Assembly: GCA_009776375.1 (NCBI GenBank) | Contig: WRNW01000003.1 | Location: forward strand, 1 to 39,130 | Direction: 5' to 3' | Length of the DNA stretch: 39,130 nucleotides | DNA from: Candidatus Saccharimonadota bacterium | GTDB lineage: Bacteria; Patescibacteriota; Saccharimonadia; Saccharimonadales; Saccharimonadaceae | In this document: positions 1 to 8,693 of the stretch, one piece after another | Position numbering within the stretch: position 1 is the first letter of the stretch | How the letters are laid out: the number at the start of each line of letters is the position of its first letter | Notes under the pieces: model-generated | What the model saw: only the letters and a program-made list of their open reading frames with translations | Database searches by the model: none | Told to the model about the DNA's origin: nothing | Made by a program: the position numbers and the translations under genes

Positions 1-396
1 GGAATAATCCGCCAAAGTTTTATGAACCACCCGCCGTTCGGCAGCATTCATCGGCCGGAGATGCAGCGGCTCGTCACTCGCTAAGGCTTGCTGGGCCCAC
101 TGTTCGGCCTGATCAGCAATCCGATCGTTGTGACGACGTTTGTAATCCGCCACATCGAGATTGACTCGCTGGAGTGCGGCCCCTTTTTGGATCAAAGTTG
201 TGCGAATCAAAAACTGCAAACTCCGCAGCGTATCGCCATTTTTCCCAATTAGTAGATTCGATAAATAAGTGTTCGGCACAGACAGCTCAATGACGTCTTC
301 GTCAGCCGTCGCATAAACATCGACGTTGATACCAAAAAACGACAGCACGTCTTCGACGTATTTTTTGGCGAACATGATTGATTCTTCTCTATCCAT
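1..396 (-). CDS. khpB: KhpB/Jag-like RNA-binding protein (KH + R3H), 3' truncated by window edge
   Basis: Manual minus-strand translation from ATG at 396: MDREESIMFAKKYVEDVLSFFGINVDVYATADEDVIELSVPNTYLSNLLIGKNGDTLRSLQFLIRTT...LHLRPMNAAERRVVHKTLADYS. Contains the KH GKNGDTL motif and R3H-type 'RPMNAAERRVVHKTL'; located downstream of yidC as is usual. Confidence 0.88.
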   Translation of the reverse strand, partial: MDREESIMFAKKYVEDVLSFFGINVDVYATADEDVIELSVPNTYLSNLLIGKNGDTLRSLQFLIRTTLIQKGAALQRVNLDVADYKRRHNDRIADQAEQWAQQALASDEPLHLRPMNAAERRVVHKTLADYS

Positions 397-499
397 AATA
401 CACGCTTCGCTTATGAGACAAACCTACGGTTTTTCTCATCGCGCCGGGCAAAAAACGCGGTTTTTGCTCGGGCTGCTCTTTTCCCTTCCATCTTACTTA

Positions 500-1516
500 T
501 CATCTCGCTTTAATCCTCCTGACGACTGTCGGCCCGCCGCTGGATTTGGGCGACGTTTTATTTGATTCTGATTTTTTATTTTGAGAAGGTTTCATCGTAA
601 CAATTTCCGCTTCGCGGGCTTTTTTGACTCGCTTTAACAGGTTTGGTTTACTAGCAAGTTTTTGCATTTCGTCCAAATCTTTGTTTAGGAGAACATGCTG
701 TTGAATGATGGCAACTAACGAGGTTGTTGCGTAATATAACATCACCGCGGCCGGTAGCGCCAGGCCGATCATAAACGTCATAACCGGGAAAAAATAAATC
801 ATTTTGCCGGTTGTCGCGGCCGCCATTTCGGCTTGGTCAACTTCCTTGCCAGCGGCAGCTTCGCGGAACATATCGCGCAGTTTACGTTTTTTATCACTCG
901 AGGGCATGGTTTGTTTACCTTGGTAGAATTGAAAAAGTGCCGCCAGTAGCGTCAGAATCACCGCCGGGAAATATTCGCTGGCGGTTTTCGTGAGATCAAT
1001 CGTGCCAAGGAGTTTTGGTTTAAAATTTTCCGGATCGTTGGTGGTGTCTTTGACTCGCTGAAGTTTATCAATCCCCGGATAAGCTAGGTTTTTTAGTTTC
1101 GCTTCGCGGTTTTCACGCGTCTCGACGGCTTGCTGGTAATTCGGCGCATCCTCGGCCGGTAGGTTCATATTAAATAATTGAATAACGCTAAAAACCGCAA
1201 TGAAAATCGGTAGTTGGATCACTAAAACCAAGATCGAACCAAACGGTTTAACACCTTTTTCGCGGTAGAGTTCCATCATCATTTGGCTCTCGAGCATGCG
1301 ATTACCCTTGGCTTGTTGCTTGATCCTTTTGAGTTCTGGCTGAATTGAACGCATTAATTTGGTTTGATGGAGCTGTTTTTTGACTAATGGCCAGAGCAAA
1401 AATCTAATCAGAATTGTCAGAATAATAATCGCGATGCCAAAATCAGCTAGAAAATTGTAAATCAGTGCTAATACGTTAAAAATCGGTTGCGTCAATAGAC
1501 GATCAAAGATACTCAT
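500..1516 (-). CDS. yidC: Membrane protein insertase YidC/Oxa1 family (short Gram-positive-like form)
   Basis: 338-aa ORF with 'FGIAIIILTILIRFLLWPLVKKQLHQTKLMRSIQPELKRIKQQ' and later TM segments typical of 60KD_IMP; synteny with rnpA/rpmH. Confidence 0.95.
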   Translation of the reverse strand: MSIFDRLLTQPIFNVLALIYNFLADFGIAIIILTILIRFLLWPLVKKQLHQTKLMRSIQPELKRIKQQAKGNRMLESQMMMELYREKGVKPFGSILVLVIQLPIFIAVFSVIQLFNMNLPAEDAPNYQQAVETRENREAKLKNLAYPGIDKLQRVKDTTNDPENFKPKLLGTIDLTKTASEYFPAVILTLLAALFQFYQGKQTMPSSDKKRKLRDMFREAAAGKEVDQAEMAAATTGKMIYFFPVMTFMIGLALPAAVMLYYATTSLVAIIQQHVLLNKDLDEMQKLASKPNLLKRVKKAREAEIVTMKPSQNKKSESNKTSPKSSGGPTVVRRIKAR

Positions 1517-1551
1517 GTGGATAGTTTAGCAGATTCTACCAAGAAATACCA

Positions 1552-1911
1552 TCACCCGCGAGCGATGCGGGTTTTGAGACCAGTTTGATGGAGGAGTGGC
1601 AAGAGTTGGATAGCGAGCTCTTGGTGTGTGGCGGTCAAGGCTGCCGCTAGATGCACGCTAATCACGATATCGATGGCTGGCGCGCCGAGCAGCAGCGGTC
1701 GAATAATCTCATACAGGCGGCGGCGCAGACGATTGCGTTTGACCGCACTTTTGAAAATTTTCTTGCTCACTATAATCGCCACCCGCGGATAGTGCCGATG
1801 TTGGTTAACCGCCCATTTAATGGTAAAAAACTCACTGCGTGTTCTGTGGCCGCTAGTTAAAACATAGCGCAGGCTACCATGACCATGAAAACGATATTTT
1901 TGAGAAATCAT
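1552..1911 (-). CDS. rnpA: Ribonuclease P protein component
   Basis: 119 aa with 'RVAIIVSKKIFKSAVKRNRLRRRLYEIIRP', the RnpA signature; between rpmH and yidC. Confidence 0.95.
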   Translation of the reverse strand: MISQKYRFHGHGSLRYVLTSGHRTRSEFFTIKWAVNQHRHYPRVAIIVSKKIFKSAVKRNRLRRRLYEIIRPLLLGAPAIDIVISVHLAAALTATHQELAIQLLPLLHQTGLKTRIARG

Positions 1912-1925
1912 AAATCTATTTTAGC

Positions 1926-1953
1926 AAAAATCGCCCGGTCTGGGGCGATTTTC
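1926..1953 (-). terminator. Intrinsic-terminator-like hairpin between rpmH and rnpA (minus strand)
   Basis: Minus strand AAAATCGCCC-cagacc-GGGCGATTTTT: perfect 10-bp stem (1927-1936/1943-1952), 6-nt loop, T run. Confidence 0.7.
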
Positions 1954-1957
1954 TACA

Positions 1958-2095
1958 TTAAATCGCGATTTTGTTGCGAGCTTTGTTGCGACGACGTTTA
2001 AGGACAATTTGACCAGTTTTAGTAGCCATCCGCGCTCGAAAACCGTGTACTTTGGCGCGTTTGCGAGTTTTTGGTTGATAAGTTCTCTTGGGCAT
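1958..2095 (-). CDS. rpmH: 50S ribosomal protein L34
   Basis: [45 protein letters not shown]; start trimmed from the longer ORF (2164) to the MPKRTYQ start. Confidence 0.97.
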   Translation of the reverse strand: MPKRTYQPKTRKRAKVHGFRARMATKTGQIVLKRRRNKARNKIAI

Positions 2096-2174
2096 AATGT
2101 AGGATATTGTAGCAGGTTTAACTTGGTTTGCCAAGGTCAACCACCAATAATAATTTTCCACCAAAAATCGTTAC

Positions 2175-2278
2175 TTGTCCACAGCTCCGCAGAGAGGAAT
2201 TTCAGCTGTGGAAAAACCGACCGCTAAACGTTTCAAATTCTGGCAAATCGAAAATTCCAGATTGGGGGTTGTGGAAAA
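2175..2278. promoter_or_regulatory. DnaA-box-like cluster upstream of dnaA (oriC part 1)
   Basis: TTGTCCACA at 2175-2183, TGTGGAAAA at 2207-2215 and 2270-2278; CCACAGCT (2179-2186) / AGCTGTGG (2204-2211) form a perfect inverted pair. Confidence 0.65.
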
Positions 2279-2292
2279 GTTACCAAGTTTGC

Positions 2293-2298
2293 TATGAT
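2293..2298 (+). promoter_or_regulatory. Extended -10-like element (TGCTATGAT) before dnaA
   Basis: 'tttgcTATGATgtt' 33 nt upstream of the GTG start; the same TTGCTATGATG string recurs before dnaN and the 15071 gene. Confidence 0.5.
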
Positions 2299-2330
2299 GT
2301 TCGTTAAGGAAAGGACTTTAGGGGAAACAA

Positions 2331-3677
2331 GTGGAGAAAAGTCAGGAAGAGGTTTTGTGGCAAACAATTCTCGGTGAAATCGAGCTATCAATGTCGCACG
2401 CGACATTTGCAACATGGTTCAAACCAACAGAACTGTTGTCTATTCAAGGTCAAAACTTGCGAGTTTTGGTCAATAATTTCTTTGCCAAGAATCAATTCGA
2501 GAAAAAGTTCGATGAACAAATCAAGCAGATTTTGCGCAAAAACGGTTTTTCGTCGCCGACCATTGAATACATTATCAAAGGCAAACGCGCCACCAAAGAA
2601 GAAACTGTTAGTGAAAAAACTAGTTCGTCGCCGACCGAACCATCGACGACCAAGAATCCGACTGGCCTCAATCCGAAATATCGTTTTGATAATTTTATTG
2701 TCGGAGCTTGTAATGATTTGGCACACGCCGCTTCGCAGGCCGCGGCCGCTCGGCCGGGAACTAAATATAATCCGATCTTTATTTATGGTGGGCCGGGCCT
2801 CGGTAAAACTCACCTGATCCAGGCGATTGGTAATGAGATTTTAGCGACCAAACCGGATTGGCGCGTGCTCTACGCGACGGCGGAAACTTTTGGTAATGAA
2901 TTTATTGATTATGTTCGGTTCAAGAAAAATCGCGATTTCGGTAAGAAATATCGCGATGTTGACGTTTTAATCATCGATGATATCCAGTTCATTGCTGGCA
3001 AGAAATCGACCCAGGAAGAATTCTTTAATACTTTTAATACTCTACATCAAGCGGACAAGCAAATCGTTTTAACGTCCGACAAACCGCCCGCCGAAATTCC
3101 GGGTTTGGCCGATCGGTTGCGTGGTCGTTTTCAAATGGGTATGGCGATCGATGTCTCGTTGCCAGATTACGAAACGCGCTCGGCGATTCTTGAAGCCAAA
3201 GCCGCAGCGCTCGGTGCTCATTTACCGACCGAATTAATTGAGTTTTTGGCCGATCAAATCCGCACTAATATTCGCGAACTCGAGGGCGCTCTTAATCAAA
3301 TTTTAGCTTATTCGGAAATGCGCCGTGAAGAGCCGACGATCGAGCTAGCTCAAGGATTGCTCGGCGATATTAAAAATTCACGGCCAAAACATATCACCGC
3401 CCGCCAAATTATCGATAAAACTGCCAGTTATTTCGATCTGCAAATTTCTGAACTTTGTAGTCCAGCTCGCGATCGTTATATCACCGAGCCGCGCCAAATG
3501 GCGATGTATCTTTTGCGTAGCGAGATCAAAATGAGTTTTCCAAAGATTGCCCACGAGCTTGGTCGTAAGGATCACACCACCGCCATTCACTCGGTTGAAA
3601 AAATCGAGCGGGAGATTAAAATTAACGCTCGAATGCGCGAGCAAATCTCTGATCTAAGGGAGCGACTATATGTGTAA
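2331..3677 (+). CDS. dnaA: Chromosomal replication initiator protein DnaA (GTG start)
   Basis: 'NPIFIYGGPGLGKTHLIQAIGNEI' Walker A, 'DVLIIDDIQFIAGK' Walker B, C-terminal 'FPKIAHELGRKDHTTAIHSVEKIE' DnaA-box-binding signature. Confidence 0.98.
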   Translation: MEKSQEEVLWQTILGEIELSMSHATFATWFKPTELLSIQGQNLRVLVNNFFAKNQFEKKFDEQIKQILRKNGFSSPTIEYIIKGKRATKEETVSEKTSSSPTEPSTTKNPTGLNPKYRFDNFIVGACNDLAHAASQAAAARPGTKYNPIFIYGGPGLGKTHLIQAIGNEILATKPDWRVLYATAETFGNEFIDYVRFKKNRDFGKKYRDVDVLIIDDIQFIAGKKSTQEEFFNTFNTLHQADKQIVLTSDKPPAEIPGLADRLRGRFQMGMAIDVSLPDYETRSAILEAKAAALGAHLPTELIEFLADQIRTNIRELEGALNQILAYSEMRREEPTIELAQGLLGDIKNSRPKHITARQIIDKTASYFDLQISELCSPARDRYITEPRQMAMYLLRSEIKMSFPKIAHELGRKDHTTAIHSVEKIEREIKINARMREQISDLRERLYV

Positions 3678-3908
3678 AAAGTGTGAAAAACCTGGGGGTA
3701 TTTTCCGGAAAACTTTGGGAAACTTTTCCAACTTTTCTATAGAAAAAATTAATCATCACATAACTGCGTGGAAAACGAGCTATTTTCTCACCCACTTTTA
3801 CCAAACATTTTCACAACCTATTTCACCACTTCAACCTCTACAATTTTTAAACTTTTCCCCACTTTCCACAAACCTTGCTATGATGACTAAATTAAAGAAA
3901 GGAATAAT
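3678..3908. promoter_or_regulatory. dnaA-dnaN intergenic region, candidate oriC part 2 / dnaN promoter
   Basis: AT-rich, degenerate DnaA-box-like motifs: CGTGGAAAA (3767-3775), TTTTCACAA (3808-3816), CTTTCCACA (3862-3870); -10-like TATGAT at 3879-3884. Confidence 0.55.
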
Positions 3909-5000
3909 ATGAAGGTCACCCTCACCCAAGAAAATCTAGCCCGAGCTTTGAATACCGTTAGTCGAGTCGCTAATAGTCGGACTACCCTGCCGATCCTTAG
4001 TAATATTTTAATCAAAACCGAAGACGGACTGTTGGTTCTCGCCGCCACTAATCTAGAAGTCGCGATTACTGAAAAAATTCCCGCCAAGATCGAACGCGAG
4101 GGCGCCACGATCGCACCAGCAAAACTAATCACTGAATTTATTACCAACTTACCAAAAACTAATCTTACTATTAACGCTAGCGACAATAAAATCACTATTA
4201 CTGCCGGAAACTACAAATCGGTGGTTAATACGATCACTGCTGACGAGTTCCCGGCCTTGCCCGAACCGAAAAACGTGGGGTTAATCAAAATCCCAGCCAC
4301 CATTCTCAAAAAAGCCGTTGCTGGAACAATCTTGGTTGCTAGTAGCGATACCACGCGACCGATTTTGACTGGTGTTTATTTACACACCACGGACGGTGAT
4401 TTATATATGGCCGCCACCGATGGTTATCGTCTAGCTGAGAAGAAAGTTTTATCCCTCACTAAAGAAATAAACACGATTATTCCTGCCTCGGCACTTAGCG
4501 ATGTAGTGCGAATTCTGAGCGATGAAACCAAGGAAGTAATTATGAGTTTTAGCGACGACCAGGTTAGTTTTGTGATTGGTGACGTGACGGTCACCTCACG
4601 ATTAATCGACGGTAATTTTATTGATTATCGTCAATTAATTCCGACAAAAACTGATGTGGTGGCGACGCTGGACCGCAATGAATTTATTCGGATTACCAAG
4701 ATTTCGGAATTATTTGCTCGCGAAAGCGCAGGCTCGATCACCCTTAAGGTTGATGCGAGTTCATCAACTCTGAGCATGCACTCAATCACTTCTGAGCTGG
4801 GCGAAAATAATTCAATCGTCGAGGCGACCATCAAAGGCAGCGGCGCGATCACCCTCAACTCCAAGTTTTTATTGGACGCCCTAAACCAAATCGATGGCGA
4901 AAATGTTAAACTACAATTTAGCGGCAAACTAGCTCCGGCGCTACTCACCGCCGATGGTGATGATACTTATAAGCACATTATTATGCCAGTAAAATCATAA
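3909..5000 (+). CDS. dnaN: DNA polymerase III beta sliding clamp
   Basis: 363 aa, 'MKVTLTQENLARALNTVSRVANSRTTLPILSNILIKTEDG', C-terminal 'DDTYKHIIMPVKS'. Confidence 0.97.
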   Translation: MKVTLTQENLARALNTVSRVANSRTTLPILSNILIKTEDGLLVLAATNLEVAITEKIPAKIEREGATIAPAKLITEFITNLPKTNLTINASDNKITITAGNYKSVVNTITADEFPALPEPKNVGLIKIPATILKKAVAGTILVASSDTTRPILTGVYLHTTDGDLYMAATDGYRLAEKKVLSLTKEINTIIPASALSDVVRILSDETKEVIMSFSDDQVSFVIGDVTVTSRLIDGNFIDYRQLIPTKTDVVATLDRNEFIRITKISELFARESAGSITLKVDASSSTLSMHSITSELGENNSIVEATIKGSGAITLNSKFLLDALNQIDGENVKLQFSGKLAPALLTADGDDTYKHIIMPVKS

Positions 5001-5028
5001 GTATTGTAATAAATGTTACAATATTAAC

Positions 5029-5553
5029 ATGAACCAAGCATTTATAGATGGCCAGAATTTACGTTATTCTACAACACACGCAGACAAGCCTTGGAGTGTT
5101 GATCTCGCGCGGTTGAGGATTTATTTAGCACAAAAATATAATGTTGATAGAGCATATTATTTTCTTGGTTATCAAATGGAAAGCCAACAATTCTTGTATC
5201 GTAAAATCCAAGAAGCTGGCTATATCCTACTGTTTCGTCAGCATAACGCCAAGATGAATAGCATTAAAAAGGGCAACGTTGACACTGATATTGTCTTCAC
5301 AATTATGCAAAAAATTGCCGATCGCGAAAAATTTGACAAAATTATCCTAGTATCAGGTGATGGCGACTACTATAAAATGGTGCAATATCTGATCAAGAAA
5401 GATAAATTCGGTAAATTACTAGCCCCCAACGGCAAAAACATGTCTTCGTTATATATTGATTTCTCAACCAAATATTATGATTTTCTCAACAAACCGGGGA
5501 TAAAATCCAAGATTCAATACACCAAGAAAAACAAAAAAGCGGGGTCCGCTTAG
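5029..5553 (+). CDS. NYN domain (LabA/DUF88-like) PIN-fold protein, putative RNase
   Basis: 'NQAFIDGQNLRY', 'GNVDTDIVFTIMQ', 'KIILVSGDGDYYKMVQYLIKKDKFGKLLAP': the conserved acidic motifs of NYN/LabA proteins. Confidence 0.88.
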   Translation: MNQAFIDGQNLRYSTTHADKPWSVDLARLRIYLAQKYNVDRAYYFLGYQMESQQFLYRKIQEAGYILLFRQHNAKMNSIKKGNVDTDIVFTIMQKIADREKFDKIILVSGDGDYYKMVQYLIKKDKFGKLLAPNGKNMSSLYIDFSTKYYDFLNKPGIKSKIQYTKKNKKAGSA

Positions 5554-5643
5554 GTAGTGAGCCGTTTGCATTGCCCGCGTCGGGATTAGGCCCCTATCAT
5601 AGCAAATTTTATTTCATGTGTCAATTAATGTTAAAATAACACT

Positions 5644-6672
5644 ATGATTAAGAATCTGCGCGTTCAGAATTTTCGAAAACATGCGGATTTGGTTGTGGAT
5701 TTTAAGCCTGGTGCGACCATCATCACTGGCGCTAACGGCAGCGGTAAAACGTCGCTGCTCGAGGCGATTTATATCGCTCTCCAAGGCAAAAGTTGGCGCT
5801 CAAACTTTGCGGAAATTTTGCGCGACGATGGTCAAAACATCGCCGAGTGGTGGCGGATTGACCTAGAGTTTAGTGGCGATCAAAAACGAGTGGTCAAATT
5901 CACCAACAACGCCAAAAATTTCGTGGTCGACACTCAAACTTTTACTCGTCTGCCCGCCAAACTAAAAAAACCAGTTATTTTATTTGAACCAAACGATCTG
6001 CAACTCTTGTACGGTTCGCCAGCTCGCCGACGCGATTTTTTCGATCGATTAATTTCTCAAATCGAACCGACGCATGCGACGACTTTACGAAAATTCGAAC
6101 GGATTTTGCGCCAGCGGAACAACCTGTTACGTCAAGGCACTTCGGCTAGTGAACTGTTCGTTTGGGATCTGCAATTTGCCGATTTGTCCGAGAAAATTAT
6201 CACTGCGCGCGATCGCTGGATCAAGGAAATTAATCATCATCTCACGAACGAATACCAAAAAATCGCCGCTACTAGTCGCGACGTCGTGAATGTCAAATAT
6301 CTGGCGTCGCATAAATCACGTCAACAAATCCTTGATCAGCTAAAACACGATTTTCTAGATGGTCGATTATACACTAAAACCGGCCCGCAAACTCATGATA
6401 TTAAATTCAAAATTAACAATCACGACGCGAAATTGACGGCTTCGCGCGGCGAAAATCGCACAATTATTTTTGCCACCCTAGCGACGATGACGAGAATACT
6501 AAGCCAAACTCTGGGCGAGAAAATCTACCTATTATTTGACGACATCGACAGCGAACTCGACGCCACCCGCCGCCAAGAATTATATAAATCAGAAATTTTC
6601 GCCGACAACTACCTATTCGCGACGACGATCAAGGCCGGTGATAGCAAAAGAGGCGCCATCCATCTAAGCTAG
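5644..6672 (+). CDS. recF: DNA replication and repair protein RecF
   Basis: 'MIKNLRVQNFRKHADLVVDFKPGATIITGANGSGKTSLLEAIY', 'KKPVILFEPNDLQLLYGSPARRRDFFDRLI', 'YLLFDDIDSELDATRRQEL'. Confidence 0.95.
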   Translation: MIKNLRVQNFRKHADLVVDFKPGATIITGANGSGKTSLLEAIYIALQGKSWRSNFAEILRDDGQNIAEWWRIDLEFSGDQKRVVKFTNNAKNFVVDTQTFTRLPAKLKKPVILFEPNDLQLLYGSPARRRDFFDRLISQIEPTHATTLRKFERILRQRNNLLRQGTSASELFVWDLQFADLSEKIITARDRWIKEINHHLTNEYQKIAATSRDVVNVKYLASHKSRQQILDQLKHDFLDGRLYTKTGPQTHDIKFKINNHDAKLTASRGENRTIIFATLATMTRILSQTLGEKIYLLFDDIDSELDATRRQELYKSEIFADNYLFATTIKAGDSKRGAIHLS

Positions 6673-6706
6673 CCTCAGGCAGAAAAACCTAGCATACTCC
6701 ACTCTG

Positions 6707-7876
6707 CTATTTCACGAATTCTATAAAATTGTCTTTGTTAATAACCCGGACGCCTTCTGTCCCATACTCTTTCTGAAAAGTATGTCCTGATGCCCCAGCT
6801 TTACTTTTACTCCATTTAATTTCAAACGGATATATATGGCCATCAAACTCTTCGATCAAATCAATCTCACCAGCATTTTTGAGACGCCAAAAATACAAAG
6901 TTTTATACAAGTTGTGACTCTGATTGTACTTTAACCGTTCGCCAATCATTAGGTTTTCCCACAATCCACCAACATCTCGACCAGTTGTAGCATCACTAAA
7001 ATTATCTGTTAATGCTGCAATAATTCCATTATCGTAAAAATAAAATTTCTTGCCTTTTTTTATTTCGTTACGCATATTTCTAGCAAATGACGGTAGCCGG
7101 TAAATTATAAAAGCCTGCTCTAGCAAACGAATATAGCTGGCTACAGTATTTTTATCAATATTCACTAAGCCAGCGATTTCAGTCATCGACACCTCATTGC
7201 CCACCTGGTAGGCTAACGCACGCAAAATATTCGTCAAGACCTCTGGGTTTTTGATGTCATTAAATTTGAATACGTCTTTGTACAAATAGCTCGTCGACAG
7301 ACTTTTCAGTTTTTCTTTGGCATCGTCGAGCGATTTCGCTAACAATATCTCTGGGTAACTACCGTAAATCAATCTAGCGCTGAGATTTTCAAAAAGCACC
7401 CGGTCACCATCGGTTTTGGCGATTTCACTGAAACTAATTGGGTAGAGAAAATACTCATAATGTCGGCCGGTTAATGGTTCATTGAGCTGGTTAGCCAGAT
7501 CGAAACTAGAAGAACCAGTGGCAACGATATTCATTTCTGGATAAGCATCAATGAATATTTTGAGCGATCTGCCGATATTCTTGACTGTTTGCGCTTCATC
7601 CAACACAATAATTTTGGAATTACCAAAAAAAGCTTTCATGACAATAGCTCTATGCGACAATAGTGCATCAACCACACCCTGGTCCTCGCAATTGAAATAC
7701 CCATCTTCGCTGTCATAGTTCCGCAGGATTTTTTTAGCCAAAGTGGTTTTACCGACCTGCCTGGGCCCATAAAGAACAATTATCTTACCGTTTTCAAACA
7801 ATCTCTTTTTGATATCTTGCTCTATGTTCCTAATATACTCTTTCATAACGCTCATCATTTTAGCACAAGCATTCAC
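6707..7876 (-). CDS. AAA_14 / DUF4143-type ATPase (start possibly internal, MSVMKEYI or MKEYI)
   Basis: 'KIIVLYGPRQVGKTTLAKKIL' Walker A, 'SKIIVLDEAQTVKNIGRSLKIFID' Walker B, 'NIVATGSSSFDL', C-terminal 'LKNAGEIDLIEEFDGHIYPFEIKWSKSKAG' (DUF4143, nuclease-fold-like). Confidence 0.9.
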   Translation of the reverse strand: MNACAKMMSVMKEYIRNIEQDIKKRLFENGKIIVLYGPRQVGKTTLAKKILRNYDSEDGYFNCEDQGVVDALLSHRAIVMKAFFGNSKIIVLDEAQTVKNIGRSLKIFIDAYPEMNIVATGSSSFDLANQLNEPLTGRHYEYFLYPISFSEIAKTDGDRVLFENLSARLIYGSYPEILLAKSLDDAKEKLKSLSTSYLYKDVFKFNDIKNPEVLTNILRALAYQVGNEVSMTEIAGLVNIDKNTVASYIRLLEQAFIIYRLPSFARNMRNEIKKGKKFYFYDNGIIAALTDNFSDATTGRDVGGLWENLMIGERLKYNQSHNLYKTLYFWRLKNAGEIDLIEEFDGHIYPFEIKWSKSKAGASGHTFQKEYGTEGVRVINKDNFIEFVK

Positions 7877-7930
7877 CGAAAGTCAAGACTTTTAGTGAGC
7901 GGGCTCACCGAAAAGCGTTACTTTTAGTGA
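7873..7930. repeat. Two direct copies of a 26-bp palindromic element TCACCGAAA-N7-CTTTTAGTGA
   Basis: Copy 1 7873-7898, copy 2 7905-7930; half-sites identical in both copies, N7 differs (gtcaaga / agcgtta), 32-bp period. Confidence 0.85.
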
Positions 7931-7940
7931 ACACAGACGA

Positions 7941-8693
7941 TCAGTAATAAAAATCATACTTATAAACTTGACAAGCATTAACGTCAAAATTACTGGTTGG
8001 GCAGGCATAATAGAGATTCACCCGATCACCTGTTTCGAGTGGTGGTAATGGACCAGCCAGCTGGGGCACATATTCGCTGGTGAGTGTGATAGCCCCCGAT
8101 GTCACACTGGTCCTGCCAGTGGGCAAATCGGCGCCTATCGGTAATATCCTACTAGAAAAACTGAAATTATTAATTGCAAAGACCTCCACGCCAGATTCAT
8201 TGAGTATTCTGACAGACATATTGGTTGTTTCTATGACGCTAACACTGAGATTGACTTGGTCTATATTAAAAACTAGCTTAAAGTCAGTGACTTTTTTGGG
8301 ATACAAACCGCCAGTACCACCACCAGAAACCGTTTCCTGACTGGTCGTAGAAGCATAGCTGCCTTGGACCATACTAACTCGCCAGAGGTCAATATTTTGT
8401 GTTCGGGCGTATAGTTTAATGACATTCTTAACCGCCTGGATCCAGATGTCGGTCTGCTCCGCGTAAACTTCACGTGGCCAAAAGTATTCGGGCTTAATTT
8501 TGGGTGCACCTTCGTTGGTTGGCGTCGACTCGACAATTTCCAAACCCGAAGCCGGATCTACCTCAGCCGATTTTTCTCCGCCAATCGAGAAGAAAACAAA
8601 TATCCCAATGACAACTACCGCTAGCGCCACATAGGCCACGACGATAGCCAGTGTTCGGTGTTGTTTGATCAGATTCATTAAATTATCCATCAT
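7941..8693 (-). CDS. Single-TM envelope protein (operon gene 4), paralog of 10003..10539
   Basis: N-terminal 'LIKQHRTLAIVVAYVALAVVVIGIFVFF' TM then extracytoplasmic domain; 4-nt (ATGA) overlap with the upstream gene. Confidence 0.8.
   Translation of the reverse strand: MMDNLMNLIKQHRTLAIVVAYVALAVVVIGIFVFFSIGGEKSAEVDPASGLEIVESTPTNEGAPKIKPEYFWPREVYAEQTDIWIQAVKNVIKLYARTQNIDLWRVSMVQGSYASTTSQETVSGGGTGGLYPKKVTDFKLVFNIDQVNLSVSVIETTNMSVRILNESGVEVFAINNFSFSSRILPIGADLPTGRTSVTSGAITLTSEYVPQLAGPLPPLETGDRVNLYYACPTSNFDVNACQVYKYDFYY

Noticed and set aside
326-565. 79-aa plus-strand ORF across the khpB/yidC boundary
   Set aside because: Overlaps conserved khpB start and yidC end on the opposite strand; composition explained by the hairpin region.
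605-625. CCGC-TTC-GCGG hairpin in the yidC 3' region as a terminator
   Set aside because: Lies within yidC codons (KKAREAEIV) and the T run points into coding sequence.
2388-2813. Minus-strand 141-aa ORF inside dnaA, and many similar antisense ORFs (e.g. 8080..8340 +, 9218..9586 +, 12067..12309 +, 15777..16052 -, 37487..37855 +)
   Set aside because: They lie wholly opposite convincing genes, have no recognisable domains or RBS, and read as mirror frames of coding sequence.
6707-7876. AAA_14/DUF4143 ATPase as part of a known antiphage system
   Set aside because: Single stand-alone gene with no recognisable partner effector; the family is widespread and its function is poorly defined.
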